47,597 bases of DNA, taken from contig CAKUYO010000018.1 in assembly GCA_934716995.1 (NCBI GenBank), forward strand, positions 1-47,597. Reading direction: 5' to 3'. Below, one piece after another: positions 8,714 to 16,321 of this stretch. The stretch's first letter is position 1; every line of letters begins with the position of its first letter. The position numbers and the translations under genes were made by a program. The notes beneath the pieces were generated by a model that had not been told where the DNA came from, searched no databases, and was given only the letters and a program-made list of their open reading frames with translations. The DNA is from an uncultured Bacteroidales bacterium (GTDB taxonomy: Bacteria > Bacteroidota > Bacteroidia > Bacteroidales > Paludibacteraceae).

Positions 8714-9448
8714 ATGGAAATAGTAGTAACCAACGACGACGGTTGGGGAACCAAAGGCATACGCACCTTGGTTGCCGAGATGGGCAAACTCGGTCATGTA
8801 ACGGTGATTGCCCCCGACGGTCCGCGCAGCGGAAACGCCGCATGTATCAGTGTGGCGAAACCGATGTATCTCAACCGGTTGAAAGACGAATGTACCGATA
8901 CCGTCGAGGTCTATACCACCAACGGCACCCCTGCCGACTGTATCAAGTTTGCCACCAATGTGCTGTTCAAAAACCGCAGGATTGACCTTGTGGCAAGCGG
9001 TATCAACCACGGCAACAACGGCTCTATCAACCTCATCTACTCGGGTACGATGGGTGCCTGCTTTGTAGCCACCGAGCATGGTATCCCCGCCATCGGTTTC
9101 TCGCTGGACGACCACGCCATGGACGCCGATTTCAGCCGGTTCCAGACCTATATTCCGGACATCACACGGATGCTGCTGGCAAAAGGCTTCAAGCCCAACG
9201 AGTGCTACAACGTGAATGCTCCGAAAGGCGACATAGCGGGTATCCGCTGGACACGCCAGTGCTACGGACACTGGGCGGACGAACTCGAATCGCACACCGA
9301 CGGGCAGGGCAACACCTACTACACCCTCATCGGCGAATATATCAACCACGAACCCGGGGACGAGAGTACCGACATCTGGGCACTCGAACACGGTTTCATC
9401 AGTATTCAGCCCGTCAGCATCGACCTCACGGCGTATGGAACGCTTTGA
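8714..9448 (+). CDS. surE: 5'/3'-nucleotidase SurE
   Basis: Metal-dependent nucleoside monophosphate phosphatase, cytoplasmic, 244 residues, the usual length. The active-site set is visible: Asp8 and Asp9 in TNDDGWG, Ser39 in PRSGN, and Asn98 in SGINHGNN. The following IYSGTMGACFVA and AIGFSL stretches are also typical. The stop overlaps the start of the small membrane protein gene (9435), so these genes are translationally coupled. The gap upstream has no perfect promoter, so it may be read with glmM. Confidence 0.95.
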   Translation: MEIVVTNDDGWGTKGIRTLVAEMGKLGHVTVIAPDGPRSGNAACISVAKPMYLNRLKDECTDTVEVYTTNGTPADCIKFATNVLFKNRRIDLVASGINHGNNGSINLIYSGTMGACFVATEHGIPAIGFSLDDHAMDADFSRFQTYIPDITRMLLAKGFKPNECYNVNAPKGDIAGIRWTRQCYGHWADELESHTDGQGNTYYTLIGEYINHEPGDESTDIWALEHGFISIQPVSIDLTAYGTL

Positions 9449-9713
9449 CAAATACCGGATCGGTATCGTGCTGGGGCTCATCATCCCCGCCGTATTCGGA
9501 CTGACCTATATTGATGTGATGAATCTCTGGTACCCGCTCCGCACGCTCCAGTTCCAGGCGGGCGGTGTATTGAGCAAGTTGCTGTTGGTCAGCGTCTTTC
9601 CAAATCTGGCATTGATATTCGTTTTCTACACCACCGACACGTGGAAACTCAGCAAAGGGCTGCTAATCGGCTCTATGCCGTATATTCTGGCTGCCATAGC
9701 CGTTTCCCTATGA
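9435..9713 (+). CDS. Small membrane protein between surE and lpxB
   Basis: A 92-residue hydrophobic protein with about three membrane segments: IGIVLGLIIPAVFGLTYI near residue 10, LLLVSVFPNLALIFVFY near 50, and MPYILAAIAVSL at the end. It overlaps surE by 14 bp and lpxB by ATGA, so it is almost certainly part of the same transcript. No enzyme motif is seen. Small uncharacterised membrane proteins in this position are familiar from Bacteroidetes. A link to lipid A synthesis is inferred from position only. Confidence 0.8.
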   Translation: MERFDKYRIGIVLGLIIPAVFGLTYIDVMNLWYPLRTLQFQAGGVLSKLLLVSVFPNLALIFVFYTTDTWKLSKGLLIGSMPYILAAIAVSL

Positions 9714-10876
9714 GATACTTCATCATTGCGGGCGAGGCATCGGGCGACCTGCATGCCTCCAACCTCATCAAGCAGATACATCGCCAAGACCCCGCCGCCG
9801 AGTTTGTCGGATTGGGCGGGGACAAGATGCGGGGTGCGGGGTGCGAACTCCGTCAGCACTACCGCGAGATGGCGTATATGGGTGTCTTTGCCGTACTGGC
9901 ACACCTGCCCGCCATACGCCGCAATTTCCGTATTGCGCACGAGAGCCTGCTGGCGTTCCGCCCCGATGTGCTCATACTCGTGGACTATCCGAGTTTCAAC
10001 CTCAAGATTGCCGCTTTCTGCCGCAAACACCTGCCTGCCACGAAGATCTACTACTATATCCCGCCCAAAGCGTGGGCGTGGAAGACATGGCGCGTGCATC
10101 GGATTGCCCGCCTGTGCGACGAGATACTCGGTATTTTTCCTTTCGAACCCGCTTTCTATGCCCGCTACGGCTACCAGTGCACCTATGTGGGCAACCCTAC
10201 CAACGACACTATTCGCGAATGGTGCGGGGAGCAGCATATCATACCAAGCGAGCAACCACGCGAGGACATCATCGCGCTGCTACCGGGTTCGCGCCGCAGC
10301 GAGATAAGCCATTGCCTGCCCGCTATGCTGACCGCCGCCCGCCGTGTGGCGCAGCGGACGGGCAAGCCTTTCCGTATCGTAGTAGCCGCAGCACCCGGCA
10401 TAGAAGACGCTTTCTATACCCCCTACCTGCAAGGCGAGACACTCACCCGCGACACCTATTCATTAGTATCACACGCCCGGGCGGCGGTGGTCAATTCGGG
10501 TACCGCCACACTCGAAACCGCCCTGCTCCGCTGCCCGCAAACAGCCGTCTATTACATTGCCTGCAGCCGCTGGCTCGAGTGGCTGCTCCGCCCGATTGTC
10601 TTCCGTATTCCGCATTTTACCCTTGTTAATATCCTAATGGATAATGCACAATGCACAATGCACAATGTACAATGTACAGGCAAAGAGCGGCAACAGGTCA
10701 TCGAAGAACTGATTGCCTCCCGTTTCACGGAAAAGAACGTGGAAACCGAACTCTACCGCCTCCTGACAGACACCGCCTATCGCGCCGAGATGCTCCGCGG
10801 CTACACCCAAGTCCAAACCATCCTCGGCACCGCTCCCGCCGCCCAAACCGCCGCAACCCTCATTACTTGCCGCTAA
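9710..10876 (+). CDS. lpxB: Lipid-A-disaccharide synthase with repeat-derived insertion
   Basis: Glycosyltransferase of family 19 that joins lipid X and UDP-diacylglucosamine at the inner membrane to form the lipid A disaccharide. The start is ATG 9710, within the stop of the upstream gene; the protein begins MRYFIIAGEASGDLHASNL, matching the family. Motifs include KIYYYIPPKAWAWKTWR and GNPTND, then LLPGSRRSEI. Residues 311-324 (DNAQCTMHNVQCTG) are encoded by the 7-bp ATGCACA intergenic repeat, inserted in frame after FTLVNILM where the family normally runs straight into the next helix. The frame is kept to a normal end, so the protein is probably functional. Confidence 0.93.
   Translation: MRYFIIAGEASGDLHASNLIKQIHRQDPAAEFVGLGGDKMRGAGCELRQHYREMAYMGVFAVLAHLPAIRRNFRIAHESLLAFRPDVLILVDYPSFNLKIAAFCRKHLPATKIYYYIPPKAWAWKTWRVHRIARLCDEILGIFPFEPAFYARYGYQCTYVGNPTNDTIREWCGEQHIIPSEQPREDIIALLPGSRRSEISHCLPAMLTAARRVAQRTGKPFRIVVAAAPGIEDAFYTPYLQGETLTRDTYSLVSHARAAVVNSGTATLETALLRCPQTAVYYIACSRWLEWLLRPIVFRIPHFTLVNILMDNAQCTMHNVQCTGKERQQVIEELIASRFTEKNVETELYRLLTDTAYRAEMLRGYTQVQTILGTAPAAQTAATLITCR
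10640..10680. repeat. ATGCACA repeat inside lpxB
   Basis: ATAATGCACAATGCACAATG, then CACAATGTACAATGTACAGG. Same family as the intergenic arrays at 1050-1086 and 29579-29612, but here read as protein. Confidence 0.88.
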
Positions 10877-10922
10877 TCAGCGATTTCTCATAGAAACCAC
10901 AACATAAACCGCTGTTTTTTAC

Positions 10923-10968
10923 AACAAGCCAGGCTGCCTAACCCTTCGGTCAAGCAGCCGGTTTTGTT
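10923..10968. terminator. Bidirectional terminator between lpxB and rfbB
   Basis: AACAAGCCAGGCTGC (10923-10937) pairs imperfectly with GCAGCCGGTTTTGTT (10954-10968), core GGCTGC/GCAGCC. It lies between two convergent genes and the AACAA/TTGTT ends give U-rich flanks in both directions. Confidence 0.7.
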
Positions 10969-10983
10969 TGCGTATGCGGACGG

Positions 10984-12117
10984 TTAGCGGTTGGCGTACA
11001 TCGATTCGTAGTATTTCTCGTACTCGCCGGAGGTGATGTTGTCCATCCAATCCTGATGGTCGAGGTACCAGCGGACGGTCTTCTCTATACCCTCCTCGAA
11101 CTGCAACGAGGGTTCCCAGCCGAGTTCGCGCTGCAACTTGCGCGAATCGATGGCATAACGCAGGTCGTGTCCGGCGCGGTCGGTTACGTAGGTGATCAGA
11201 TCCATATCCTCGCCCTCTTTGCGCCCGAGCAGGCGATCAACAGTATTAATCAGCACACGCACAATATCAATGTTTTTCCACTCGTTGAAACCGCCGATGT
11301 TGTAGGTATCGGCTATCTTGCCCTTGTGAAAAATCAGGTCAATCGCCCGTGCGTGGTCTTCCACATAGAGCCAGTCGCGCACGTTCTCCCCTTTTCCATA
11401 GACAGGCAGCGGTTTGCGGTGGCGTATATTGTTGATAAAGAGCGGAATGAGTTTTTCGGGGAACTGGTACGGACCATAGTTGTTCGAGCAGTTGGTTACA
11501 ATAGTCGGCATACCATACGTGTCGTGGAACGCCCGCACAAAGTGGTCGGACGACGCTTTTGACGCCGAATAAGGGCTGTGCGGGTTGTACTTGGTGGTCT
11601 CCGTGAAAAACTCCTCGCCGTACGCGAAGTGGTGCGTAGCAGAGGAAGCAACCGTGGAGAACGGCGAGGGCAGCCCCTCGGGGCGGGTCAGTTCGAGTGC
11701 CCCATAGACCTCGTCGGTCGAGATATGGTAGAAGCGTTTGCCCTCGTATTTCTCGGGCAGCGACTCCCAATAGAGTTTCGCCGCCTGCAGCATAGACAGC
11801 GTACCAAGTACGTTGGTCCTGGCAAACGTGAACGGGTCTTTGATCGAGCGATCGACATGGCTCTCGGCGGCAAGGTGAATCACACCCGTAACGTGTTCCT
11901 CCTGCATAAGGGCATAGATCGTGTCAAAATCGCAGATGTCGGCTTTCACAAAACGGTAATTCGGCTTGTCTTCGATGTCTTTCAGGTTTGCCAAGTTGCC
12001 CGCATAGGTGAGTTTGTCCACATTGATAATGCGGTAGTCGGGGTACTTGTTCACAAACAATCGTACTACGTGGCTGCCAATGAACCCGGCACCACCCGTG
12101 ATGATAATGGATTTCAT
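10984..12117 (-). CDS. rfbB: dTDP-glucose 4,6-dehydratase
   Basis: NAD-dependent short-chain dehydrogenase/epimerase-type enzyme that makes dTDP-4-keto-6-deoxyglucose from dTDP-glucose, the second step to dTDP-rhamnose. The start is set at ATG 12117 (MKSIIITGGAGFIGSH) because an ATG five codons earlier lies outside the family pattern; this gives 377 residues. Seen: Rossmann GGAGFIGSH (8-16), STDEVYGAL, catalytic YSASK and NCSNNYGP. It is the last gene of the dacB-birA-cotH-rfbB run, 5 bp after the cotH-like gene. Its partner rfbA is 10 kb away. Confidence 0.96.
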   Translation of the reverse strand: MKSIIITGGAGFIGSHVVRLFVNKYPDYRIINVDKLTYAGNLANLKDIEDKPNYRFVKADICDFDTIYALMQEEHVTGVIHLAAESHVDRSIKDPFTFARTNVLGTLSMLQAAKLYWESLPEKYEGKRFYHISTDEVYGALELTRPEGLPSPFSTVASSATHHFAYGEEFFTETTKYNPHSPYSASKASSDHFVRAFHDTYGMPTIVTNCSNNYGPYQFPEKLIPLFINNIRHRKPLPVYGKGENVRDWLYVEDHARAIDLIFHKGKIADTYNIGGFNEWKNIDIVRVLINTVDRLLGRKEGEDMDLITYVTDRAGHDLRYAIDSRKLQRELGWEPSLQFEEGIEKTVRWYLDHQDWMDNITSGEYEKYYESMYANR

Positions 12118-12122
12118 ACTGT

Positions 12123-13601
12123 TTATTTCCAATAAATAGAGTTAATCTTTGTCTCAAAAAAGTTGGTTTCCGCGCTCTGCCCGTTCCCTACTCCGCCCGT
12201 CAATAAGCGGTATTTCGGATAGTTGCTCCACGAAGCGGGCTTGTCCCCGATATGCGTATCCTCCCCCGTGTCGTTGTCCACGTAGGGGCGGATCATATTC
12301 TGCCATTGGCGGATACGCGCCTGACTGCCCGCCGTGCCGAACAGGTCGTCCGACGCTGCCAGTTCGCGGATATAGGCTTTGTACCGGTTTTGGAATGTCG
12401 TAATTGACATCACCTTGCGCATTAATATACGGTCTCCTTCAAGGCTGCCCCAATGCACCATATCCTGCGTGCCGGGGTTTATGCTATTGCTCGTGCCGAG
12501 GGTGTTGTCGTAGTCAAAGGGAATGAAATAGAAACGGTGGTTCGCATCGAAATAGAAGAAGTAGTTGTTCTGGTTGATCCAGTAGTCGTCCCACATCCCT
12601 ACCATCACATTCACGGCATACGCCCTGAGGAACAGATCCACATCCATGTGCTGCTCAAGCCACGCTTTCAGTTCATCGCTGCCCGACTTGAGCGGGGTCA
12701 TACCGCTGATAAAATCCGCCAGTTCCTGCTGTGCGGCAGCGAGTCCGGTCTTGTTGGTCTTCAGGTCATATACGGGGTTCACCTGCCCGTAGTCGTCCGA
12801 CAGCCCCATACGCGACTTGTCGGCATTGCTCAGGTCGGCGCCATACGAGGCTTTCCACATATTGCCCGTTTTGTCGGGTATATGTCCCTCTTTCAGCCGT
12901 GCATCGAGCCAGCCTTTGCGCGGGTTCTCTATCATGGCATACACACCCATATAAACAGGCTTGGTGTCGCCCTTGATATAGATCGACAGACGGCAGTAGG
13001 ACGCATAGGGTGCACTCCATACACCGAAACGGTGGAAAAGGTCGTAGGAATAAATTTCCCGACAATAGGTGGGGTCTTCGTGAAACCATTTGAGTATCAA
13101 CCGGTCGCACCCGAAGAAGCGTCCGACAGTGCCATATTCGGTAAATTTGATACCGAAATGCGCATGGTGCCATTGTGCGCCGTTGCGGTGGGTCTCGCCT
13201 TTGCTGCCCTCGGGGCGTACCCGCGAGGTGTTGCCGCGCGGACGCAAACCCACGCTGTCCCGACGGAACTCGTCCGTCCCTTTGCGGAAAGCAAAAGCGG
13301 CAGGCACATAGAGCCCGTTGTTCTCCCATTTGTCAAAGTTGCCCAGATAGGTGTTCCAGTCCTTTTCGGTGAGCGTGAGCGTTATCTCGGGTACGGCATC
13401 CAAATCGAACAGATAGGCATAGTTGCGCTTCGACGGGTCTATTGCCGCAGGGTCATCCGGCAGCACAGGGTCATCCGACGGATTGGGCGAAACACTATCC
13501 GTCGGATGGGTTGTGTCCGGTTTTTCAACAGGATTGAACGTATTGCAAGCCGCCAGCAAGCCTATTGCCAACCCGCATAATATGTGTATATATTTTTTCA
13601 T
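12123..13601 (-). CDS. CotH-like protein kinase lipoprotein
   Basis: A 492-residue predicted lipoprotein (LLAAC, Cys19) with the CotH fold. Recognised signatures are LRPRGNTSR (119-127, the conserved Arg-Gly-Asn loop) and FIPFDYDNTLG (359-369), whose Asp363 and Asp365 fit the metal-binding Asp pair. A low-complexity Pro/Asp/Ser linker (25-55) tethers it to the membrane. CotH proteins of spore formers are atypical protein kinases; in Bacteroidetes their substrates are unknown. The start overlaps the birA stop by ATGA, and rfbB follows 5 bp later, so it is embedded in an envelope/housekeeping operon. A second cotH-like gene lies at 35114. Confidence 0.85.
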   Translation of the reverse strand: MKKYIHILCGLAIGLLAACNTFNPVEKPDTTHPTDSVSPNPSDDPVLPDDPAAIDPSKRNYAYLFDLDAVPEITLTLTEKDWNTYLGNFDKWENNGLYVPAAFAFRKGTDEFRRDSVGLRPRGNTSRVRPEGSKGETHRNGAQWHHAHFGIKFTEYGTVGRFFGCDRLILKWFHEDPTYCREIYSYDLFHRFGVWSAPYASYCRLSIYIKGDTKPVYMGVYAMIENPRKGWLDARLKEGHIPDKTGNMWKASYGADLSNADKSRMGLSDDYGQVNPVYDLKTNKTGLAAAQQELADFISGMTPLKSGSDELKAWLEQHMDVDLFLRAYAVNVMVGMWDDYWINQNNYFFYFDANHRFYFIPFDYDNTLGTSNSINPGTQDMVHWGSLEGDRILMRKVMSITTFQNRYKAYIRELAASDDLFGTAGSQARIRQWQNMIRPYVDNDTGEDTHIGDKPASWSNYPKYRLLTGGVGNGQSAETNFFETKINSIYWK

Positions 13602-14350
13602 GCTATCACAAACCGTATCTGTTTGAAGTGGTACGCCTTTGCCTCTCCGTTCTCCTTGCGCAGCACCAACTCGCCCTGCGGGGTGATGCCCTGTATCTCT
13701 GCGAGAAAAGCCCCGTCGGCGTTTTGCGCAATGGCGGTCGGCGCAAGACTCACTTCCCGCTCTATATACGGGTGCAGCCCTATGCGGCGGTATAGGCGGG
13801 ACAGATACGCCTCCTGCAGTTTCTCCGCGGGCATATCCAACCAGTGTGGCAACGCAGTGAGATACTCGTCCAACAGGGCTGCCGCATCATATTCCCTGCC
13901 CGTAATCTGCCCCATCGAAACGGGGTTCGGCGCAGGGGAGCGGAAGACCTGCTGGTTCACATTCAGCCCTATCCCCACGATCGAATATGCCACACGGCTA
14001 CCGACCAGCGTGTTCTCCACCAATATACCCGCCAGTTTCTTGTCGCCGAAATAGATGTCATTGGGCCATTTGATGGTCAAAGAGTCGTCCTCCGGCAGGT
14101 AATGCGCCAGCACCTCGGTCATCGCCACCGATACCGCCATCGTCAGCCGGAACTGCTCCGCCGCCTGCACCTCGCAGCGCAGCAGCGTGGAGAAAAGCAG
14201 GTTCTTTCCGTCCTCGCTTTCCCAGCCGTTGCCCGCCTGCCCGCGCCCTGCCGACTGATAGTCCGTCCGTATGGTATAGAGATGGGGCAGGTCGTCCGAG
14301 TACTGCTCCCGCAGGAGCGTGGAGGTGCTATAGGTTTGCCTGATATACAT
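13598..14350 (-). CDS. birA: Biotin--[acetyl-CoA-carboxylase] ligase
   Basis: Attaches biotin to biotin carboxyl carrier proteins using ATP. At 250 residues it is the short form with catalytic and C-terminal domains and without the DNA-binding helix-turn-helix, so it should not be a repressor. Motifs: GRGQAGNGWES (35-45), the biotinyl-AMP loop, and TIKWPNDIYFGDKKLAGILVEN (from residue 92, catalytic Lys near 104-105). It overlaps the dacB end by 23 bp and the cotH-like gene by 4 bp. Confidence 0.93.
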   Translation of the reverse strand: MYIRQTYSTSTLLREQYSDDLPHLYTIRTDYQSAGRGQAGNGWESEDGKNLLFSTLLRCEVQAAEQFRLTMAVSVAMTEVLAHYLPEDDSLTIKWPNDIYFGDKKLAGILVENTLVGSRVAYSIVGIGLNVNQQVFRSPAPNPVSMGQITGREYDAAALLDEYLTALPHWLDMPAEKLQEAYLSRLYRRIGLHPYIEREVSLAPTAIAQNADGAFLAEIQGITPQGELVLRKENGEAKAYHFKQIRFVIA

Positions 14351-15707
14351 CGAGCAGATATTTTTCGATTACGGTCTGTATGTTGCGTGCCTTGCCCGGC
14401 GCACTGTTGATCAGGATAGCGAACACCCACTTGTCCCCGCCGGGCATATCGATATAGCCCGCAAAATTCTTCGTCCCCGAGATAGTACCGCTCTTGGCAT
14501 GGATACGCCCCTCCAACACCGTTCCGCGGCAGAGACTCTTGAGCGTCCCCGTCTGCCCGCTTACGGGCAGCGATTGCAGCCATATATCGGCATTCTTGCT
14601 CTGCGCCATATAGCGCAGCAGTTGCACAAACGTGGCGGCACTGACGGCGTCCTGCGGTGCCAGCCCGCAACCGTCCTTGATCAGCGCATTGCTCACGTCC
14701 ACGCCCCGCCTGCGCCAGAACTCACGGATATAGTCGCACGAGTTGTGTATCGTACCCGGCGTAGCGTACTGCAAACCGAGATAGCGGAATATCGCCTCGG
14801 CGTAGAGGTTGTTGCTGTGGATATTGGTCTCCGCTATCAACTCGCCCAGCGGTGCCGACTTATGCTCATATATCACATTCCGCGGCGGCAGCAACGGGTT
14901 GTAGTCCGCCATATAGTGGGCAGGCATCTTCACCGCTATCCCCGCCTGCAGGAGTTGCTGCTGCAGGTGCTGTGCCAGCAGCAGTCCGGGGTTCGGAATG
15001 TCGCCTTTGACGCCGAACACGCCCAGGTTGCTCGGGATACAGCCCGTCAGATACCGCTCGTTGCTGAACGGCAGTCCGCTCACAAACGCCCCGTCGTAGG
15101 TAACCTGCGTGCAACGTATATGGTTGATAAACTGCAGGTTCGGATAGACGGGTTCGGTGCGTGTAACCTCCGCTATCGTTCCTACCGCCCCGCTTTTGAG
15201 TACGATATTCATCGTGTTCGCCATATAGTTGATACCGAATATACCGGGAGCGTAGTAGTTGCCTGCATCTTCGCAGAGCCATGCGGGGTTGGTCGCCTCG
15301 CCGTCGAACGCACTCATATCGGCGATGACTCCGCCTTCTATGCGCCGTATGCCAGCCGCCTGTATCGCCCGCACCCAGCGGGGCAGGAACGACTGCCGTT
15401 TGTCGCCAAGAGAGGGGTCTCCCTCGCCGCGGATATAGAGGTCGCCGTACAAAACTCCGTTCTCTATCCTGCCTGTATATTCGAGGGTGGTCGTGAAACG
15501 GAAATCCGCACCGAGGGTCTCGAGAGCCGCACCCGTAGTCAGCAGTTTCATCACCGATGCGGGTGGCACCACATGGTCGGAGCGGTACTCGTCTATCACC
15601 GCCCCGGTGGTCATATTCTCCACCAGCACGCTCATATTCGCCTTGCCCGTAATCGGGTGCTCCGTCAGCAGCGAAACGGATAATAATATGGAAATCAGTC
15701 CGAACAT
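14328..15707 (-). CDS. dacB: D-alanyl-D-alanine carboxypeptidase/endopeptidase (PBP4 type)
   Basis: Periplasmic penicillin-binding protein of peptidase family S13 that trims or cleaves peptidoglycan cross-links. The three active-site motifs are present: SVMK (Ser51), SNN in ETNIHSNNLYAEA, and KSG in HAKSGTISG. The start is taken as ATG 15707 (MFGLISILLSVSLL, a signal peptide), giving 459 residues; a longer reading would need a TTG. The start region is duplicated (17 bp, 15700-15733). A promoter lies at 15742-15772, leaving a leader of about 28 nt. It heads the dacB-birA-cotH-rfbB operon. Confidence 0.93.
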   Translation of the reverse strand: MFGLISILLSVSLLTEHPITGKANMSVLVENMTTGAVIDEYRSDHVVPPASVMKLLTTGAALETLGADFRFTTTLEYTGRIENGVLYGDLYIRGEGDPSLGDKRQSFLPRWVRAIQAAGIRRIEGGVIADMSAFDGEATNPAWLCEDAGNYYAPGIFGINYMANTMNIVLKSGAVGTIAEVTRTEPVYPNLQFINHIRCTQVTYDGAFVSGLPFSNERYLTGCIPSNLGVFGVKGDIPNPGLLLAQHLQQQLLQAGIAVKMPAHYMADYNPLLPPRNVIYEHKSAPLGELIAETNIHSNNLYAEAIFRYLGLQYATPGTIHNSCDYIREFWRRRGVDVSNALIKDGCGLAPQDAVSAATFVQLLRYMAQSKNADIWLQSLPVSGQTGTLKSLCRGTVLEGRIHAKSGTISGTKNFAGYIDMPGGDKWVFAILINSAPGKARNIQTVIEKYLLDVYQANL

Positions 15708-15733
15708 TATATACAACCGAACATTATATACAA
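15700..15733. repeat. 17-bp tandem duplication at the dacB start
   Basis: Two perfect copies of CCGAACATTATATACAA. Each holds an ATG on the minus strand, but only the one at 15707 is in frame with dacB; that at 15724 is shifted. Confidence 0.9.
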
Positions 15734-15741
15734 AATACGCG

Positions 15742-15772
15742 CAAAGTTACGCAAAATATATGAGATACGCAA
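15742..15772 (-). promoter_or_regulatory. Promoter of the dacB operon
   Basis: Minus strand: TTG (772-770), 20 bp, TAACTTTG (15749-15742). Confidence 0.75.
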
Positions 15773-15844
15773 CCCCGCCCTGCTTTTCACCCCGCAGAGA
15801 GGCAGCCGAAACAGAGACACCAAGGAAAAGAACGCCTCCTTTCC

Positions 15845-15897
15845 CGTTGCCGTCTCGTTGCCGTCTCGTTGCCGTCTCGTTGCCGTCTCGTTGCCGT
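15845..15897. repeat. Tandem 11-bp repeat, nearly five units
   Basis: Four exact CGTTGCCGTCT units and one partial. It lies upstream of the dacB promoter. The gap 15708-16321 also holds a second array (15986-16018), a terminator (16250-16283) and no gene that I can see. Confidence 0.92.
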
Positions 15898-15985
15898 AAT
15901 TGATACTTGTAATATACAAGGCGTACAAACCCATTATACAGAAAATATACAGTTTATGCAAAGCCTATACCTCCGTATAGCGATT

Positions 15986-16018
15986 ACGTAGAAAAGACGT
16001 AGAAAGGACGTAGAAAGA
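15986..16018. repeat. Tandem 11-bp repeat, three units
   Basis: ACGTAGAAAAG, ACGTAGAAAGG, ACGTAGAAAGA at exact 11-bp spacing. Confidence 0.85.
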
Positions 16019-16249
16019 AAACGTTTTTACTATGCTTTTAAGCCGCCTTTGTATGCACTATATTCACTTTTTATGCAGTTTCCGTATATACAAAATGACA
16101 AGCAACCATAAAAATTAGCATTTATCTGTTGTTTAGTAGTTGTTGTCAGTTGTTGACCGACAAAGTTTCTTTCTCTCGTTATACCGAACTCACGCTAAGT
16201 ATCTATTCTCAGACGACTACACCAATTTTGATTAACCTGTTATTTATAA

Positions 16250-16283
16250 AAAACCTCCTGCCCGATTGGGAGCAGGAGGTTTT
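16250..16283 (-). terminator. Intrinsic terminator of the gene at 16322
   Basis: A perfect 12-bp stem AAAACCTCCTGC (16250-16261) with GCAGGAGGTTTT (16272-16283). Read on the minus strand it ends in a run of T. Confidence 0.9.
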
Positions 16284-16321
16284 CGTTTGGATATACACTA
16301 AATAACGTGCATTATATCGAA

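Noticed and set aside
9641..9709. Longer lpxB start
   Set aside because: The extra 23 residues lie inside the upstream gene and do not resemble LpxB; ATG 9710 gives the conserved MRYFIIAGEASGD start and an ATGA overlap.
15845..15897. CRISPR array
   Set aside because: The unit is 11 bp with no spacers, so it is a simple tandem repeat. No cas genes are present.
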